This document shows positions 1-11,606 of a stretch of DNA of 64,000 nt, piece after piece (the stretch's first letter is position 1; every line of letters starts with the position of its first letter). Origin of the DNA: Liolophura sinensis (Eukaryota > Mollusca > Polyplacophora > Chitonida > Chitonidae). The notes beneath the pieces are model-generated. The model worked only from the letters and a program-made list of their open reading frames with translations. It had not been told where the DNA came from and ran no database searches. Location of the stretch: the NCBI RefSeq assembly GCF_032854445.1, contig NW_027017982.1, positions 1 to 64,000 of the forward strand, read 5' to 3'. The translations under genes and the position numbers were made by a program.

Positions 1-19
1 ATTCCCAAATGCTCTATGG

Positions 20-380
20 ATAGCGTCGCCCCGTTTATCAATTCTGGTTCAGTGTCGCTTAGAAGCGACATGTCTTGTGCTACCCCTATAAAGATATTAA
101 GGGATACTGGGGGCATCTCAGTCTCTGTTGTTGATGAATACTCTGCCTTTTCCTGAAGAGTCATACTCTGGGGTTTCGTGCCCTTATTAGAGGTGTAGAG
201 TCTAGTGACTTTGTCAGTGTTCCCTTCATGATATTTATTTGTCATCAGATTTGATATCTGGACCTGTCAGGGTAGGCATTAAGCCTTCATTACCTTTTGA
301 GGGTATTCATTTGTTGTTGGGAAATGACTTGGCACATGATAAAGTTACTGTTGATCCCTTAATGGTTTGATAGGCCTTCT
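20..380 (+). pseudogene. Retrotransposon aspartic protease remnant
   Basis: A frame reading PIKILRDTGGISVSVVDEYS carries the DTG catalytic triad at about 103-111. A second piece near 310-350 reads LLLGNDLAHDKVTVDP, which fits the C-terminal half of gypsy-type proteases. The two pieces are in different frames and stops lie between them (a TGA follows the first at about 154), so no active enzyme can be made. The enzyme would normally release Gag and Pol products from the polyprotein. Confidence 0.65.
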
Positions 381-604
381 CTGAATTGAGGCACAGAGCC
401 AGTTGTAAGCGAGATAGCGGGTTTATATCCGTCCTGTGTTGTTACAAGAGCTATGTCTAGAAAAGTCAGTACAGACCAGGGTAGTACTGTTGATTTGAGT
501 GAGACTTTTCTCAACAACATGTTGATGGAGATTCTTCCAAATTAGACAGCCAGCAGGAAGTAGATACTAATTCTGTTAGTGGTGATCAGTCATTTTGTAG
601 GACT

Positions 605-1840
605 GAGTTGATTGCTGAACAACACAATGATCCAAGTATTTCTTGCTTGTTTAATGATGCAGCTAAAGATGGTGAATCTTTACCTGACCCATGCTACTAC
701 TATGTCAAGTCTGGCATATTGATGCGGCAGTGGAGCCTCCCGATGTTTCGTTGGGAGGATGAATGGGCAATTAAGCATCAGGTAGTTGTGCCCAAGTCTT
801 ATCGTAAAGACATACTGACCATAGGGCATGAAAACGCCGTTAGCAGGTCATTTAGGTGTTAATAAGACCTATCATAAGATTCTCAGTCACTTTTATTGGC
901 CAGGAATAAGGAAAGATGTTACTGATTTTGCAGGTCTTGTCATGCATGTCAGTTAGTGGGGAAACCTAACCAGACGATCCCCAAGGCAGCATTGAGGCCT
1001 ATTCCTGCAATTGGTGAGCCATTCAGTAGAATCTTAATAGATTGTGTTGGTCCGCTACCTAAGACAAAGTCTGGAAATCAGTATATGTTAACCATAATAT
1101 GTACTTCAACTCGTTTCCCTGAGGCAATTCCACTAAGGAATATTACTGCCAAGACTTTAATTAAGGCTTTAGTTAAGTTCTTCATCATGTTTGGTCTGCC
1201 TAAGTCAGTACAGTCAGACCAGGGTTCAAATTCATGTCTGGTGTGTTCCAACAAGGTTATGCATGAGCTATGTATTAGCCAGTATAAATCCTCAGCTTAT
1301 CACCCACAAAGTCAAGGAGAACTAGAGAGATTCCATCACACTGAAAAAGTATGATAAGAACTTACTGCTTTGAGACAGGGAAAGATTGGGACGAGGGTGT
1401 ACCTTTGTTAATGTTTGCTGTAAGAGAGTCTGTACAAGAGTCACTTAGATTTAGTCCATTTGAGCTTGTGTTGGCCATTCTGTGCGTGGTTCACTACAGT
1501 TGTTAGGAAAAGTTTGTGTCTGGTGATAGTGACAATGTTAACCTATTACAGTATGTGTCAAGTTTTCGTACTAAGCTCAACAGAGTATGTGAGTTAGCCA
1601 GAGAGAATCTTACAGCTTCTCAGGAGAGTATGAAAACTAAGTATGACAAAGAGACAGTAAGGCGCAGATTTGAAGTTGGTCAGAAAGTACTGGCCTTACT
1701 TCCAGTTAGTGGTAAGCCACTTGAAGCTCGTTATTTTGGACCTTATGTAGTAGACAAGAGGCTAAGTGATCTTAATTATATTATTTTCAACTCCTGATCG
1801 GCGCAAATCTAGACAACTTTGTCACATTAACATGTTAAAG
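605..1840 (+). pseudogene. Retrotransposon integrase remnant (zinc finger, DDE core, GPY/F tail)
   Basis: The HHCC zinc-binding region lies at about 825-950: GHENA, then after a frameshift AGHLGV, then CRSCHACQ. The catalytic core follows at about 1000-1340 with Asp in LIDCVGPLP (codon 1040), Asp in QSDQGSN (codon 1217) and Glu in ELERFH (codon 1325), giving the normal D35E spacing. A GPY/F module (RYFGPYVVDKRLSDLNYI) lies near 1730-1790, followed by QLCHINMLKPY. The domain lies upstream of RT, not downstream. At least three frame changes and several stops break it. Integrase joins the cDNA to host DNA. Confidence 0.85.
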
Positions 1841-1999
1841 CCATATGTAGACAGAGATAGCACTGATCTCAATGTTGTACATCCTAGTGGAGTTGTTACC
1901 TCTAACTTAGGCCCTGATTCAGCTGTTAGGGATGATCAAGATTTTGACTTAAGGTTCCGGTCAGCCAAACTCCAGAATTCAAGTATTCTTGAGGACATT

Positions 2000-2890
2000 G
2001 ATTCCTGTGTTGGGTCATCTGGAATATCAGCAACGCCAGCAGTTGAAGGATTTGGTTCGTCGATATGAACATTTGTTCCCTGATATTCCAACCAGGACTG
2101 AATCCATCTACCATGATGTTGAAGTTGGAGATTCCAAGCCGATTAAACAGCACCCATACAGACTGAACCCAACTAAAACTGAATACTTGTGAAAAGAAGT
2201 TCAGTATTTACTAGAAAATGATCTGGTCGAGCCCAGTAACAGTAACTGGAGTTCACCTTGTATTCTTGTGCCAAAACCAGATGAGACTTACCGCATGTGT
2301 ACAGACTATCGCAAAGTGAATGCCGTCACTAAAGCGGACAACTTTCCCATTCCAAGGATTGACGACTGTATCGATGCCGTGGGAAAGTCCAACGTTGTCT
2401 CCAAGTTTGACCTATTGAAAGGATTTTGGTAAGTACCGCCCACGCAGCGCGCTCGTGAGGTGTCAGCGTTTGCTACCCCAGATGGTTTATACCAGTACAA
2501 AGTCATGCCCTTTGGGATGAAGAACAGCCCTGCCATCTTTCAACGACTTGTGAACAACGTTACATCAGGCCTTAAAGGGTGTCGTGTTTACATCGACGAT
2601 GTAATTATATTCAGCGACACTTGGTAGGAACATTTAATATCATAGAGGCATTATTTGCGAGACTGTCCCAAGCCAATCTTACAGTAAATTTGGCCAAGTG
2701 TGAGTTTGGTTGTGCTTTTGTCACATATCTAGGGCATGTTGTCGGACAGGGTCAGGTAAAACCTGTTAATTCTAAAATCAGTGCTATCTCTTGTTTTCCA
2801 GTGCCAAGTTGTAAGAGAGAATTAAAGCGTTTTTTGGGCATGGCAGGTTATTATCGTAAGTTCTGTAGGAACTTTTTCATTTGTTAGTGA
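2000..2890 (+). pseudogene. Retrotransposon reverse transcriptase remnant
   Basis: Reading frames carry the expected series: an N-terminal stretch with YRLNPTKTEYL, then [57 protein letters not shown], and the active-site YIDD at 2589-2600. After it come LTVNLAKCEFG and FLGMAGYYRKF. These are typical of Ty3/gypsy RT. Stops at about 2190, after LKGFW near 2430, and after the YIDD segment near 2625 make it non-functional. A region of about 180 nt with no recognised domain (1840-2020) separates it from the integrase. Confidence 0.88.
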
Positions 2891-2939
2891 GCCACTAACT
2901 CAGCTGTTAAAGAAAGGTGCTAAATTCTTCTGGTCCATT

Positions 2940-3302
2940 GAGCGTCAGAGATCTTTTGATAGATTAAAGGCCATGCTAAGCAGCGGCCCCATACTTGTAG
3001 CACCTGATTTTAATTTACCATTTAAGCTAGCTGTTGATGCTAGTGATATATCTGCTGGGGCAATTTTGTTACAAGAAAATGAAACAGATCACGTTGATCA
3101 CCCTGTATGTTTTTTCTCTCGCAAATTTGACAAGTGCCAGAGAAATTATTCGACAATAGAAAAGGAATGTCTGTCCTTGATTCTAGCATTACAGCATTTT
3201 GAAGTATATGTGACTTCGTCAAGTTACCCCATTGTTGTGTATACAGATCACAATCCCTTAACCTTCTTGCATTTTTATGCCGGCACCGTTTGTGTACCAC
3301 AG
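2940..3302 (+). pseudogene. Retrotransposon RNase H remnant, C-terminus lost
   Basis: An open stretch from about 2973 carries LAVDASDISAGAILLQ, CFFSRKFDKCQRNYSTIEKE and VVYTDHNPLTFLH. These supply the Asp, Glu and Asp expected of gypsy-type RNase H. After FLH the reading diverges and stops at 3303. The usual C-terminal part ending in a DALSR-like motif is absent, so this end is probably deleted. The domain would degrade RNA in RNA-DNA hybrids during reverse transcription. Confidence 0.85.
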
Positions 3303-3948
3303 TAGTACTGATGTCTGGTTTACGTGAATTTCTGCGGAAGTCACGTTTATTGGTGTTCGGATCTTTATTATGATTATACAGTGTTTACTGTGTAATTTGT
3401 TTAACACGCTGACCTCACCTGACCGACAAGGTCGTCAAGGACTCTAAACTGAAGTTTTCAGTTTTGCAAAGGACGTTCGTTCTGCCACAAGGTGACATTA
3501 CTCTACATCTCTGAACGGCTCGTTTGTGAGCTTCTGCGGGAGCTGTGACTGTTCTAAAGTGGATTATACATCCATGCCTGTATTTACCCTGTGTTGTGCT
3601 CTGCGGGTGTGACGTCATTCAAAGGCTTGACTGTTCCAGTTCTGTGTAACCTGTGTTCGCGTTCGCTATCCTAGCGAAGTACCTGACTAGGACAATTTGT
3701 GACTTGTGTGAATTGTGTGTTTATCCCATGGTCTTTACGTTGGATCTCCTGGAACACGTTCCTGGGGATGCAAAGGTGAACTGGAAACTTTTAAAGACCG
3801 GTAATACTGATGTGTATGTTTTTTTATTTTGTTGTTGTTGAACTGTCTGTAAAACTGTACGTCTCATTTTATATATAAAGCCATTGTTTACATTGTAATA
3901 TTGAGTCACTGAGTCTGTTTTCTGTTGCTGTTTTCAACACCGTAACAA
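3303..3948 (+). repeat. 3' non-coding part and probable 3' LTR of the retrotransposon
   Basis: There is no coding match after RNase H. A TATATAAAG sequence at about 3872-3880, then a stretch ending in CCGTAACA at about 3948, resemble the end of an LTR. I could not find a clean TGTTAC start, and the 5' LTR is outside the window, so LTR limits are unproved. Confidence 0.35.
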
Positions 3949-6328
3949 CGTATGATTATTATATATACTGGACATAAAGAGGTGAGAATGGTCAAGCTGG
4001 AAAACAATGATTCGGTACGAATAACATATTGCACAACGCTGACAATCTAACTTTCGTTGAGAACGACTGTTCTTCCACTATTACCACGCTGAGGCTTGTG
4101 TGTTTCGCGTGAGGAAGTCTGTAAATTACTTGCCAAAGGTTGATTGGATTCTACGCGACACTCTGGTTTCCTCCACCTTTAAATCTGACCACCACTGTAT
4201 TGGTTAAAAATTTTGAGATAGACGTAAAACAGCAATAATATGAATAAATAAAACATAAGTTCACATTAATGCATTTGTTTGACAATTATTCAATGAAGGT
4301 TTGTGGCCAAATGTAGGAAAAGTCAAGATAAAAAAAAATTCACGAAGCCTTGTAGGTGAAAATGTACCAACCTGCAGTCACCAAGTAAATGATTTCCAGC
4401 AAATGCACTCCCATTGCCGTCACCAACTTCATACAAAACACTTGGACTATCCTGCGAGTGTCCACAATGCGATACACGCATTTAAAGGGGGGTAACTCTT
4501 TTAACTTAAGTCCCCAAATGGCCTCACTTTCTTGTTCGTTAATAAAACGTTGTGATTTGACTGTTGTTACTGGAGCGTCGAGATGGAGTAAGAGGAGGTA
4601 CGAATTAAATATCCATGACAAATCCATAAACGCTTGACATCTTCACTAGTGATTTTAGAGTTCCGCGTTTTGGAGTGTCCTGATGCGTATAGCATACGTG
4701 TACATCTAAGCATGAGCACATTTTACATTTTTTCAGTCATGCGCGTTTATCGTCTCATACAGGAACCAACACCTGATCAGCGAACTCAAAACAGAAGTTA
4801 TAGCGATGTGCATGGAACGGAAGTAGATACCGAGGCGCTGGGTCTGCAATTCTGTAAGTACTAAAATCGTCCATTCGTTCATTTTGGAAAACTACTCTAT
4901 ATCAGTTCAGCTTCATTTGACAGTTTTGTATGTCAGATATAAGTAACCGTTGCTGTGGATACGCTTCTTCAAAAATCCTGGATTATGATGTTTAACACGC
5001 ATTCAAATCAACAGATAAATAGAATTATCCATTAAACAATTATATTTACAGCAGCTTAGGGAAGACTGATTGGGGAAATAAAGCAACGCAAAGAAGTATA
5101 GTGTAGGATTTGTTAGACCACACTTTGACGCAGGACGGATGGCAAAATTCCCATTTTCAACGCATCGTACGAGGATTTATTTGATAGGATGGATTAACAG
5201 TGTAGTAAAATCACAGTTGTCAGCGCATGAGCCATAGATACACTGTAAGGAATACGTCAAGTAATTGTAAGCAGTGACCCATAACCGTATGCAGTATCCC
5301 ATGCACAATAGCAACCTAAGCGAACTTATATTATATGTTACTGGTATTGGTTAACGCTATATTTGTAATAATGAAAAGGATGATGTTTATCATTTCACAG
5401 GGTTTTCCACATAATAGGCCAATAAATGACCTTATATCCCCACCGCCCATCTTACTCAAACATGTCAGAAAATGAACGGTGAATAATGGGACCATCCATA
5501 GACAACTGCCATTCTGGTACTCCGACAATCCACCCCCTAAACAATTCCTCGTGCGACTTTCGCACCTAAATTTCTCTGACTGAAGGTGCCATCTGTTTTG
5601 TAATTTCTAGTGTTAGATATAGCTATTGGTACAGCATACACTTTGCTGTCGATGATGAATGTCGTCAAATAGCAATCCTGGAAGCCAGGCAAAGTTTCAG
5701 TCACTTATAATAAACATGATTTTACACCCAGTGCTTGAAGATTTTGTGGCAACCTCAAACCTGGCAACGTTATAGAAAATCAACTACTCGGAACCAGACT
5801 GCACACAACTCCGATCTGACCCGTTGCCTTCCTATGCTCAGTTAAATGTGGTAGTTTATGCAATCACAAGCTAGGTTATTAAAGAAAATATACCAATATG
5901 ATAACAACAATCATAACAAATCGAAGGAATCATATGGGGAACCAATTATTCGTACATAGGTATACGATATATAATGTTTTTCACGTATTAACAGTATATG
6001 ATAACAACAGCCTGAAATGGTAGTTTATGACCAAAAATTAAATTACCAGCTCTATTGATATAATTCGTCTCTTTGCCAAGTGCACCGTATTCGGTCATTG
6101 GAAAGCAGGTAAACCTTTAAACAGTCCGTCTTGACAAATTGCTTAAACAAAATGAGCATACACACAGAAACATTTTATGTAGCTAAAATCAGTACAAATA
6201 AAAGAAAATGAACGAATACGTACCAACATAAATTTTCTTATGTGTAAAATATCTGCATTTGACAAGGGTGTTTATAATGACAGTAGTGGGGTTTATGTAT
6301 AAATCCTCTAAAGACTTATATTGATATT
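3949..6328. other. No gene recognised
   Basis: AT-rich sequence with scattered stops in all frames. Short open stretches (for example minus strand 5331-5528) resemble nothing I recognise. No repeat copy of the families described elsewhere was identified. Confidence 0.5.
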
Positions 6329-6420
6329 TAGACAGACATATATATTTTAATTATCTATAAATACATTTTAATTATCTGTAACAACATATTTTAATTATCT
6401 ATAACAAGATATATTTGTAC
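6329..6420. repeat. AT-rich short tandem repeat, about 3 units
   Basis: The motif TTTTAATTATCT followed by GTAACA/ATAAATA recurs three times with a period of about 27 nt. Confidence 0.6.
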
Positions 6421-6636
6421 TAACTCTTTGTTATATTATTTTAAATCATGTATGTATGGTTTATGAAATGACAAAAAAATCGGAAGAGGGGCTACATAGG
6501 TTGGTGATCATTCAACACATGAATTTGGGAAAAGTGAAGTGTATTAATAATGGAATATATCTGAAAGTTTGGGGAGATCTGTTTGAAGTTATGTCGAAAT
6601 TATTATAATATATATCTTATTTTTTAAACAAAATAT

Positions 6637-6724
6637 ATTCAAAATTAAACCAATAATATTCAAAATTGAAACAATTAAATATATTCAAAATTAAACCAAT
6701 AATATTCAAAATTGAAACAATTAA
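6637..6724. repeat. 44-bp tandem repeat, 2 units
   Basis: A unit beginning ATATTCAAAATTAAACC and ending GAAACAATTAA is present twice, almost unchanged. Each unit itself contains two ATTCAAAATT half-units. Confidence 0.8.
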
Positions 6725-7089
6725 GTTTGTGTTATGGCTCAACCTGGGATAGTGTTTAGGTGAAATATAACTTGAATAACGTGGAAGGTGCATATAACTC
6801 CCGTAAAGCAACAGTAGTTGTACTTTGAAATCTTTCTCTTTCTAAAAACTAATTCAATATACGCCAACATCAGATATGTCAAAATGTGCAAAAGGGTAAC
6901 TGAAAACACTTCGTACTAGTGAAAAAAATGATGTGAGAGCTATTTTCACACGGATATGCATGTATACAATAGCTGTTGTAAAACTATCTGCATAATTCAT
7001 GGCTGTGAAGATAGCTTGTCTCATTAAAGCAAAGACAATAAAACGCGTAATACCATGGCTGAGTTAATTGGGGAACAACGGAGCTATTG

Positions 7090-7236
7090 TTCTCAGGTGA
7101 GCCTTTTTGTACTTACTGGCGAAATTTTCGAGGTTTCTAGAGTTCCCAGGTGAGCCTTTATGTACGCACTGGTGAAACTCTCGAGGGTTCTCAGGTGAGC
7201 CGTTTTTTACTTGCTGGCGAAACTCTCGAGGTTTCT
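7090..7236. repeat. Degenerate tandem repeat, 3 units of about 45-54 bp
   Basis: Three units start TTCTCAGGTGAGCC (or TTCCCAGGTGAGCC), continue with a TACT-CTGGCGAAA segment, and end TCTCGAGG. The surrounding 6421-8254 has no recognised gene. Confidence 0.75.
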
Positions 7237-8254
7237 GCCTGTGTCTATAAATAAAGTTTACATGAGCTATTTAAACATGATCGTTGCTACACGATCCACG
7301 GATTTGCTGTGAGCCGCATCTCAGCTTCCAAAGATACATGGAGCTGATCAGTTATGCCCGAGTCTCGCCTATCTACCATGTATCGCCATGAAGAAATTAC
7401 AACCACCAAACAATTTCCAATAAACTGTGTCTAGCTTAGATCCTGTTAACATTTTAGTTAGACAGGACTTCATAACGATATCTACCTGTAAGCTTAGGTT
7501 TTGTCAGTGGCTATTAATACTCTTGCCTGTAAATTAGCGCAAGGAGTAACGTTGTGCTAACTTATAAAAGCAACATCGTAGGCCTAACTGCTGTCACAAG
7601 ATATTCTTAACATTCTCTAAACACAACAGCTGAAAGTGCTATAATGTCAGATTTTTAACCAGTAGCTTTCTGCTGGTGTGTAAAGCTTAGCTCAAACAGC
7701 CGTTAGCTGTTTTTGGTATTTATTCTCTGTTTACACATAAAAGTCTAGGATAAGTAACTGAATGAACTGCCTTTGATTTGTTCTATCAAACTGGGTGATA
7801 TACTTGTCTCGGGTGGTTCTTGTAAATATTGTGGTGTTAGGAGCCCACTGATTTGCCATCCCTGCAGGATTTTTTTAATTATGACATGTCGACATCTAGC
7901 TCCTTCTGTTGTAAATCAGTTTTAGCACGGTCATCATAATGTATTCATTCAAACCACGCTTATCACCTTATATAGGTAAATGTACACTCTTTTTACAATC
8001 ATGTCAATGTAACGATTAAATTTTCACAGATAATACGTCATCTTTCGCCTAACCCTCTCTTAATAAGTTGAGTTAGTTTATGCGTGGTATTTTCCTTTTA
8101 ACAAAAGTACCAGGCGATATAGATCTTGATCTACTATAGTAATTTGGGAGGCGTTAATTCCCTTTGAACATTATCCAAATAATTACGCTCAATTAAGAAA
8201 CGAGATTTATCCCAGACATTATCATCGTTACATGTTGCGAAGGACGGTACAGGT

Positions 8255-8407
8255 GGGCCCAGTTTCACAAAGATGTCATACATGTAAGATATACATATAC
8301 TCTGCTACATATACTGTATGACATTGGTACAGTAATAGTAATGTACAAATTACCGTACAACAAAAGTGCCATAAAAATGTCAAACGTTGCTTTGTTAAAC
8401 TGGTCCC
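8255..8407. mobile_element. MITE-like element with GGGCCCAGTTT terminal inverted repeats
   Basis: The left end GGGCCCAGTTTCACAAAG is matched at the right end by the reverse complement GGGACCAGTTTAACAAAG (16 of 18 positions). The length is 153 bp and nothing is coded. No clear target-site duplication is seen. A related copy is at 36377-36511. Confidence 0.55.
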
Positions 8408-9489
8408 TTAGTCTTAGCCGAATATCCTACTCTCATCGTGACCGGACCATACGCGCAACCTGATCCAGTCCCTAGTGCCAACCTGGCGTGATCGTGCTGT
8501 GCGGACAGAGCTATGTGCCCTCGCCTTGGGTTGCATTCCCTTCAAATTATTAAATTTGTTAGTTTGACGTATCAGCACAGTTCTAGTTCCATTTATACTC
8601 AGGTTGTTGTTGTACTGCCGTGTGCTTGTAAAACATATTTATAGTATTACGGCTATTGCGTACACTTTCTGCTTGTGTTCAAATATTTCAGGCGGATGTG
8701 GGCCTGATTTGAAATACCTCTGTGAGGGTTTTATTCTGTCAGGTTTCTTCCTCTTTCCTAAACGGAGAACACATATCGAATTGCTGGCTGTCATTTTGTG
8801 CTAGATCCTGCTCAGGGGCAGCCGCAGTGTTGCAATATGGAATGACGCATTGCGAGAATCCCCGGCCAGTAAAAGATTTTGAATTTTTTGAATGCGAGGC
8901 CTTGTGGTACAAATTCATTCTGGTATAAATACTGTTCCCGCAAAGCTTCAATGTCAGCATTTCGGAAAATTATCCGAGAGAACGCATCATCTTAACCTTT
9001 CTGGTCAGCTTTAAACGGCACTGTGTCCGCTAAATGCATTGAGGGCCGCAAGAAAATAATTTGCACCAGAATTTGCATCTGACCATTCTGACTTTTACAG
9101 TACTAGAAAGGGGGCTCCTGCCTACCTCACCATACACCATGGCAGACACAGTAGTAGCTTTTACGATATAATAAATATACATGCACCTTCTCAGTGGCTT
9201 TGTTCCTAACTTGACCTCAGGCCTCATATTTGTATACCAAAATAGGTAGGGCCAAGGTATCTGTAAAAATAAAACCGACGCATTCTTGTATTACATCAGT
9301 GTTGCCTTGTGAGGACAAAAATATCCCTAGGTGATTCACAAAGAGGGAAAACAAAATGGTGACAAATTTTCTTCTTTACGGACACATTTTGGGCTAGGGA
9401 AATATTCGCACATATCTTCAGTACTGACACTAGATTTCACATTATTATGAATACTGCTACAAGAACACACGGTATATATGTACACACTT
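8408..9489. other. No gene recognised
   Basis: Short open stretches on both strands near 8604-8960 overlap and lack family motifs or convincing splice borders. No repeat was recognised. Confidence 0.45.
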
Positions 9490-9550
9490 AATGACTTCGT
9501 CGTCATGTGACTGAAAAATTGTTAAGTACGACGTTAAACCCCAAGCATAT
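9490..9550 (+). repeat. Tail fragment of a SINE-like repeat
   Basis: It reads GTCATGTGACTGAAAAATTG, then TTAAGTACGACGTTAAACCCC. This 3' end is, from memory, very common in molluscan genomes. The tRNA-like head is absent. Confidence 0.45.
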
Positions 9551-10014
9551 ATACATATAGTTGCGCTTTGATTGCAACTGTTGATATATCCAATGTGGCG
9601 ATCTAATTCAACACGATGAATATATAACCCCTATTAAGCAGAATTATCAACAATTAGATTGAAGCAGTGCCGAGATTTTGGATTCTCTATCCATAGTTAC
9701 ATAGAACATAATTGTAGTCATTGTAAAACTCAAGTGTTTAATAGGATAACCTTGGCACACTAGTTTTGGCAGTAATGACTTGTGACTGTGACTGAAATTG
9801 TCACATATATTTATATATATATTTTTTACCTGATTCTGCTTAAGCCATGGTGCTACACTACAGCCATGATACGTTGTCGTGAGCCACGATTGCGTATCGT
9901 AGCATCGTGGTTACAGCAAGAACTATTTATCGTGACATATGGCTTCTTTCAGAGGCATTTAGGAATTGGGATGGTATAGACTGACAGAGGCATTACCTAT
10001 GGATAACAATTCCT
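9551..10014. other. No gene recognised
   Basis: AT-rich sequence with no open frame of note and no identified repeat. Confidence 0.45.
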
Positions 10015-10384
10015 GGATTTATTGTGTTGGTGACGTTTCGATGTAGGTTCTTACATCGTTATCAAACCATATGAACATACAGAGATACAAGACAACATAT
10101 ATACAGTAAGAGAGTGAGAGGTGTCAACAACAGGCAACAATGTAGCATAGATAGTAACTTCAGGGTAATGGCTTCAGGGTTTAATGGCTTCAGGGTTTAA
10201 GGCGGTCACTGTCTAATCTGATGAGGTCATTGTAGGCGCTCGGTAGGTGGTACCCGCTGTCTCGGTTAAGCTGTGGATTGTGTCGTCGGATCATGATGGC
10301 TTCCAGCAGTTTCCTTCTTTTATAGTCTGAAGGAAACTGCTGGAAGCCATCATATTTAACGCTCCAGCACAGTGACGTCACCAA
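10015..10384 (-). mobile_element. Penelope-like element fragment (GIY-YIG endonuclease C-terminus)
   Basis: The minus strand reads RKLLEAIMIRRHNPQLNRD followed by SGYHLPSAYNDL, which fits the C-terminal end of the GIY-YIG endonuclease of Penelope-like retroelements (a conserved E-A-I-x-I-R-x-x-x-P-x-L-N-R-D pattern). Downstream on the minus strand, ACATCGAAACGTCACC is similar to sequence after these ORFs. The RT part is absent, so the copy is 5' truncated. A 25-bp inverted repeat disrupts it at 10293-10353. In these elements the endonuclease nicks the target DNA. Confidence 0.6.
10293..10353. repeat. Perfect 25-bp inverted repeat with 11-nt loop
   Basis: The arm at 10293-10317 (ATGATGGCTTCCAGCAGTTT and five more bases) is repeated as an exact reverse complement at 10329-10353. 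The loop is TTTTATAGTCT with slight offset. One arm is part of the Penelope-like endonuclease frame, so the other is an inverted duplicate of it. Confidence 0.9.
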
Positions 10385-10464
10385 TTATTATTATCCTTTA
10401 TGTTTTCTCTATGGGGTAATGCTGTCTCATTAAGTCCAGCACATGCTGTGTTCCTCAGTGATCC

Positions 10465-10592
10465 TACCTGGGGATGGTTGTGTTTTTCACCCGGGTCTGC
10501 CTTGTTTCCATCCACAATCATGCTAGCGGCCGTCGTATAAGTGAAATATTCTGAAGCATGGCGTAAAATTCCGATGAAATAAATAGATAGGG
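10465..10592 (+). mobile_element. SINE family A fragment (3' half)
   Basis: It contains degenerate GGATGGTTGTG, then GCGGCCGTCGTATAAGTGAA and GGCGTAAAATTCCGATGAAATAAATA. It is the 3' body and A-rich tail of the tRNA-derived SINE best seen at 31570-31836. The tRNA-like head is missing. Confidence 0.8.
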
Positions 10593-10994
10593 GAGACTGC
10601 TATCATGAACACTACTTAGAAACATCTTTAATGTAATGAAATCAGACACAAGGTTCGGACATGATACAACTGCAGTGGAGTGTGTGTGCATAATGTTAAA
10701 ATACCAAGCAGTTCGTAAGTGAAGAAAGCAAAGAAAAATTTACAGTAGTACTAACACGAACAGAAAATCAATGCGAAACGAAGAGACCTAATAAATGAAC
10801 ACGTACATCAATTGACATCAATGCATGGCTATGGTCGATATGGCTTTGTTAAGGATTGGTGCGTTTCTATTTCCTCGATACTATGAGTTGGTTGTCTCAA
10901 GGCAGGCTTGAGGATGTGATGAACAATGGCAACAAATTACGCCAATTGGCAATAAAGCATAACAATTTGTCCTGTGTCAAATTAACATTTGACA
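10593..10994. other. No gene recognised
   Basis: No open frame, repeat copy or splice-flanked candidate was found here. Confidence 0.4.
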
Positions 10995-11440
10995 GAGAAT
11001 GATTGGTATCGATAAATGGATTATGGATACCGATAAACGAATTTTTGACATCGATAATGCAGACTTTTATTTACACTTTGAAAAATACTGCTCCCTTCCA
11101 ACATATGGCAGTAATTTTTATCGAAAGTGTTTAACTGAGTAAAACAAGTGGATATCGCCAAAGTGTTTACATATATTATACTAATACCTGTATCATTTGG
11201 CGTGACAGTTTCTCCGCCATTAGTAATGCAATACATCAGCGACCTCAATGAGACGCCTCTGATTCCAATGCCTTGCTTTACGGATAGCTGACCCCGCTAC
11301 GTCCGACCTTGTGTACACAGATGTCGATATCGCTAGCGCATTTATCGATATCTGTAGATCATTTATTGATATCGGTGAATGAATTAGCCACATCTATAAA
11401 TGATTTATCGATAAATAACTACTGATATCTATAATAAACC
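10995..11440. repeat. Block of TATCGATAAATG motifs in both orientations
   Basis: The left part (about 11006-11060) has three direct ATCGATAA-type units about 20-25 nt apart. The right part (about 11325-11440) has CATTTATCGATAT, CATTTATTGATATC and ATGATTTATCGATAAAT in mostly inverted orientation. This could be the subterminal repeats of a fold-back or MITE-like element of about 430 bp. No coding sequence is recognised. Confidence 0.45.
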
Positions 11441-11459
11441 TCGATCAAATGTGAATTTG

Positions 11460-11606
11460 TACATGGGAAGGTGTGTCAGTATCCTGCGGATGGTTGTGGG
11501 TTTCCCTCGGGCTGTGTCGGGTTTCCTCCCACCACAATGCCGGCCGCCGTCATATTGGTGAAATATTCTTGAGTACAGTGTAAAACTCTAATCAAATAAA
11601 TCAAAT
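11460..11606 (+). mobile_element. SINE family A fragment (3' half)
   Basis: It runs from GGGAAGGTGTGTCAG through CCTGCGGATGGTTGTGGG, ATGCCGGCCGCCGTCATA and TTCTTGAGTACAGTGTAAAA to AATCAAATAAATCAAAT. It lacks the tRNA-like head. Confidence 0.85.

Larger units (their letters stand above)
1..3948 (+). mobile_element. Decayed Gmr1-type Ty3/gypsy LTR retrotransposon
   Basis: Plus-strand polyprotein remnants occur in the order aspartic protease, integrase, reverse transcriptase, RNase H. The domain sequences are of Ty3/gypsy type (integrase core with GPLPKTKSGNQY, RT with YIDD), but integrase precedes RT. This order is known for the Gmr1 group of Ty3/gypsy elements and otherwise for Ty1/copia. Many stops and frame changes show that the copy is dead. 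Gag and the 5' LTR would lie left of the window. The right limit is set by a probable LTR end near 3948 and is approximate. Confidence 0.85.

Noticed and set aside
1926-2536. Minus-strand open frames within the retrotransposon
   Set aside because: They are shadows of the plus-strand RT and linker region.
5331-5640. Possible transposase trace on the minus strand
   Set aside because: A few residues recall transposases, but no catalytic or family motif could be matched in order.
8604-8960. Overlapping open frames on both strands
   Set aside because: Three frames compete, none has a motif, and the composition is ordinary.
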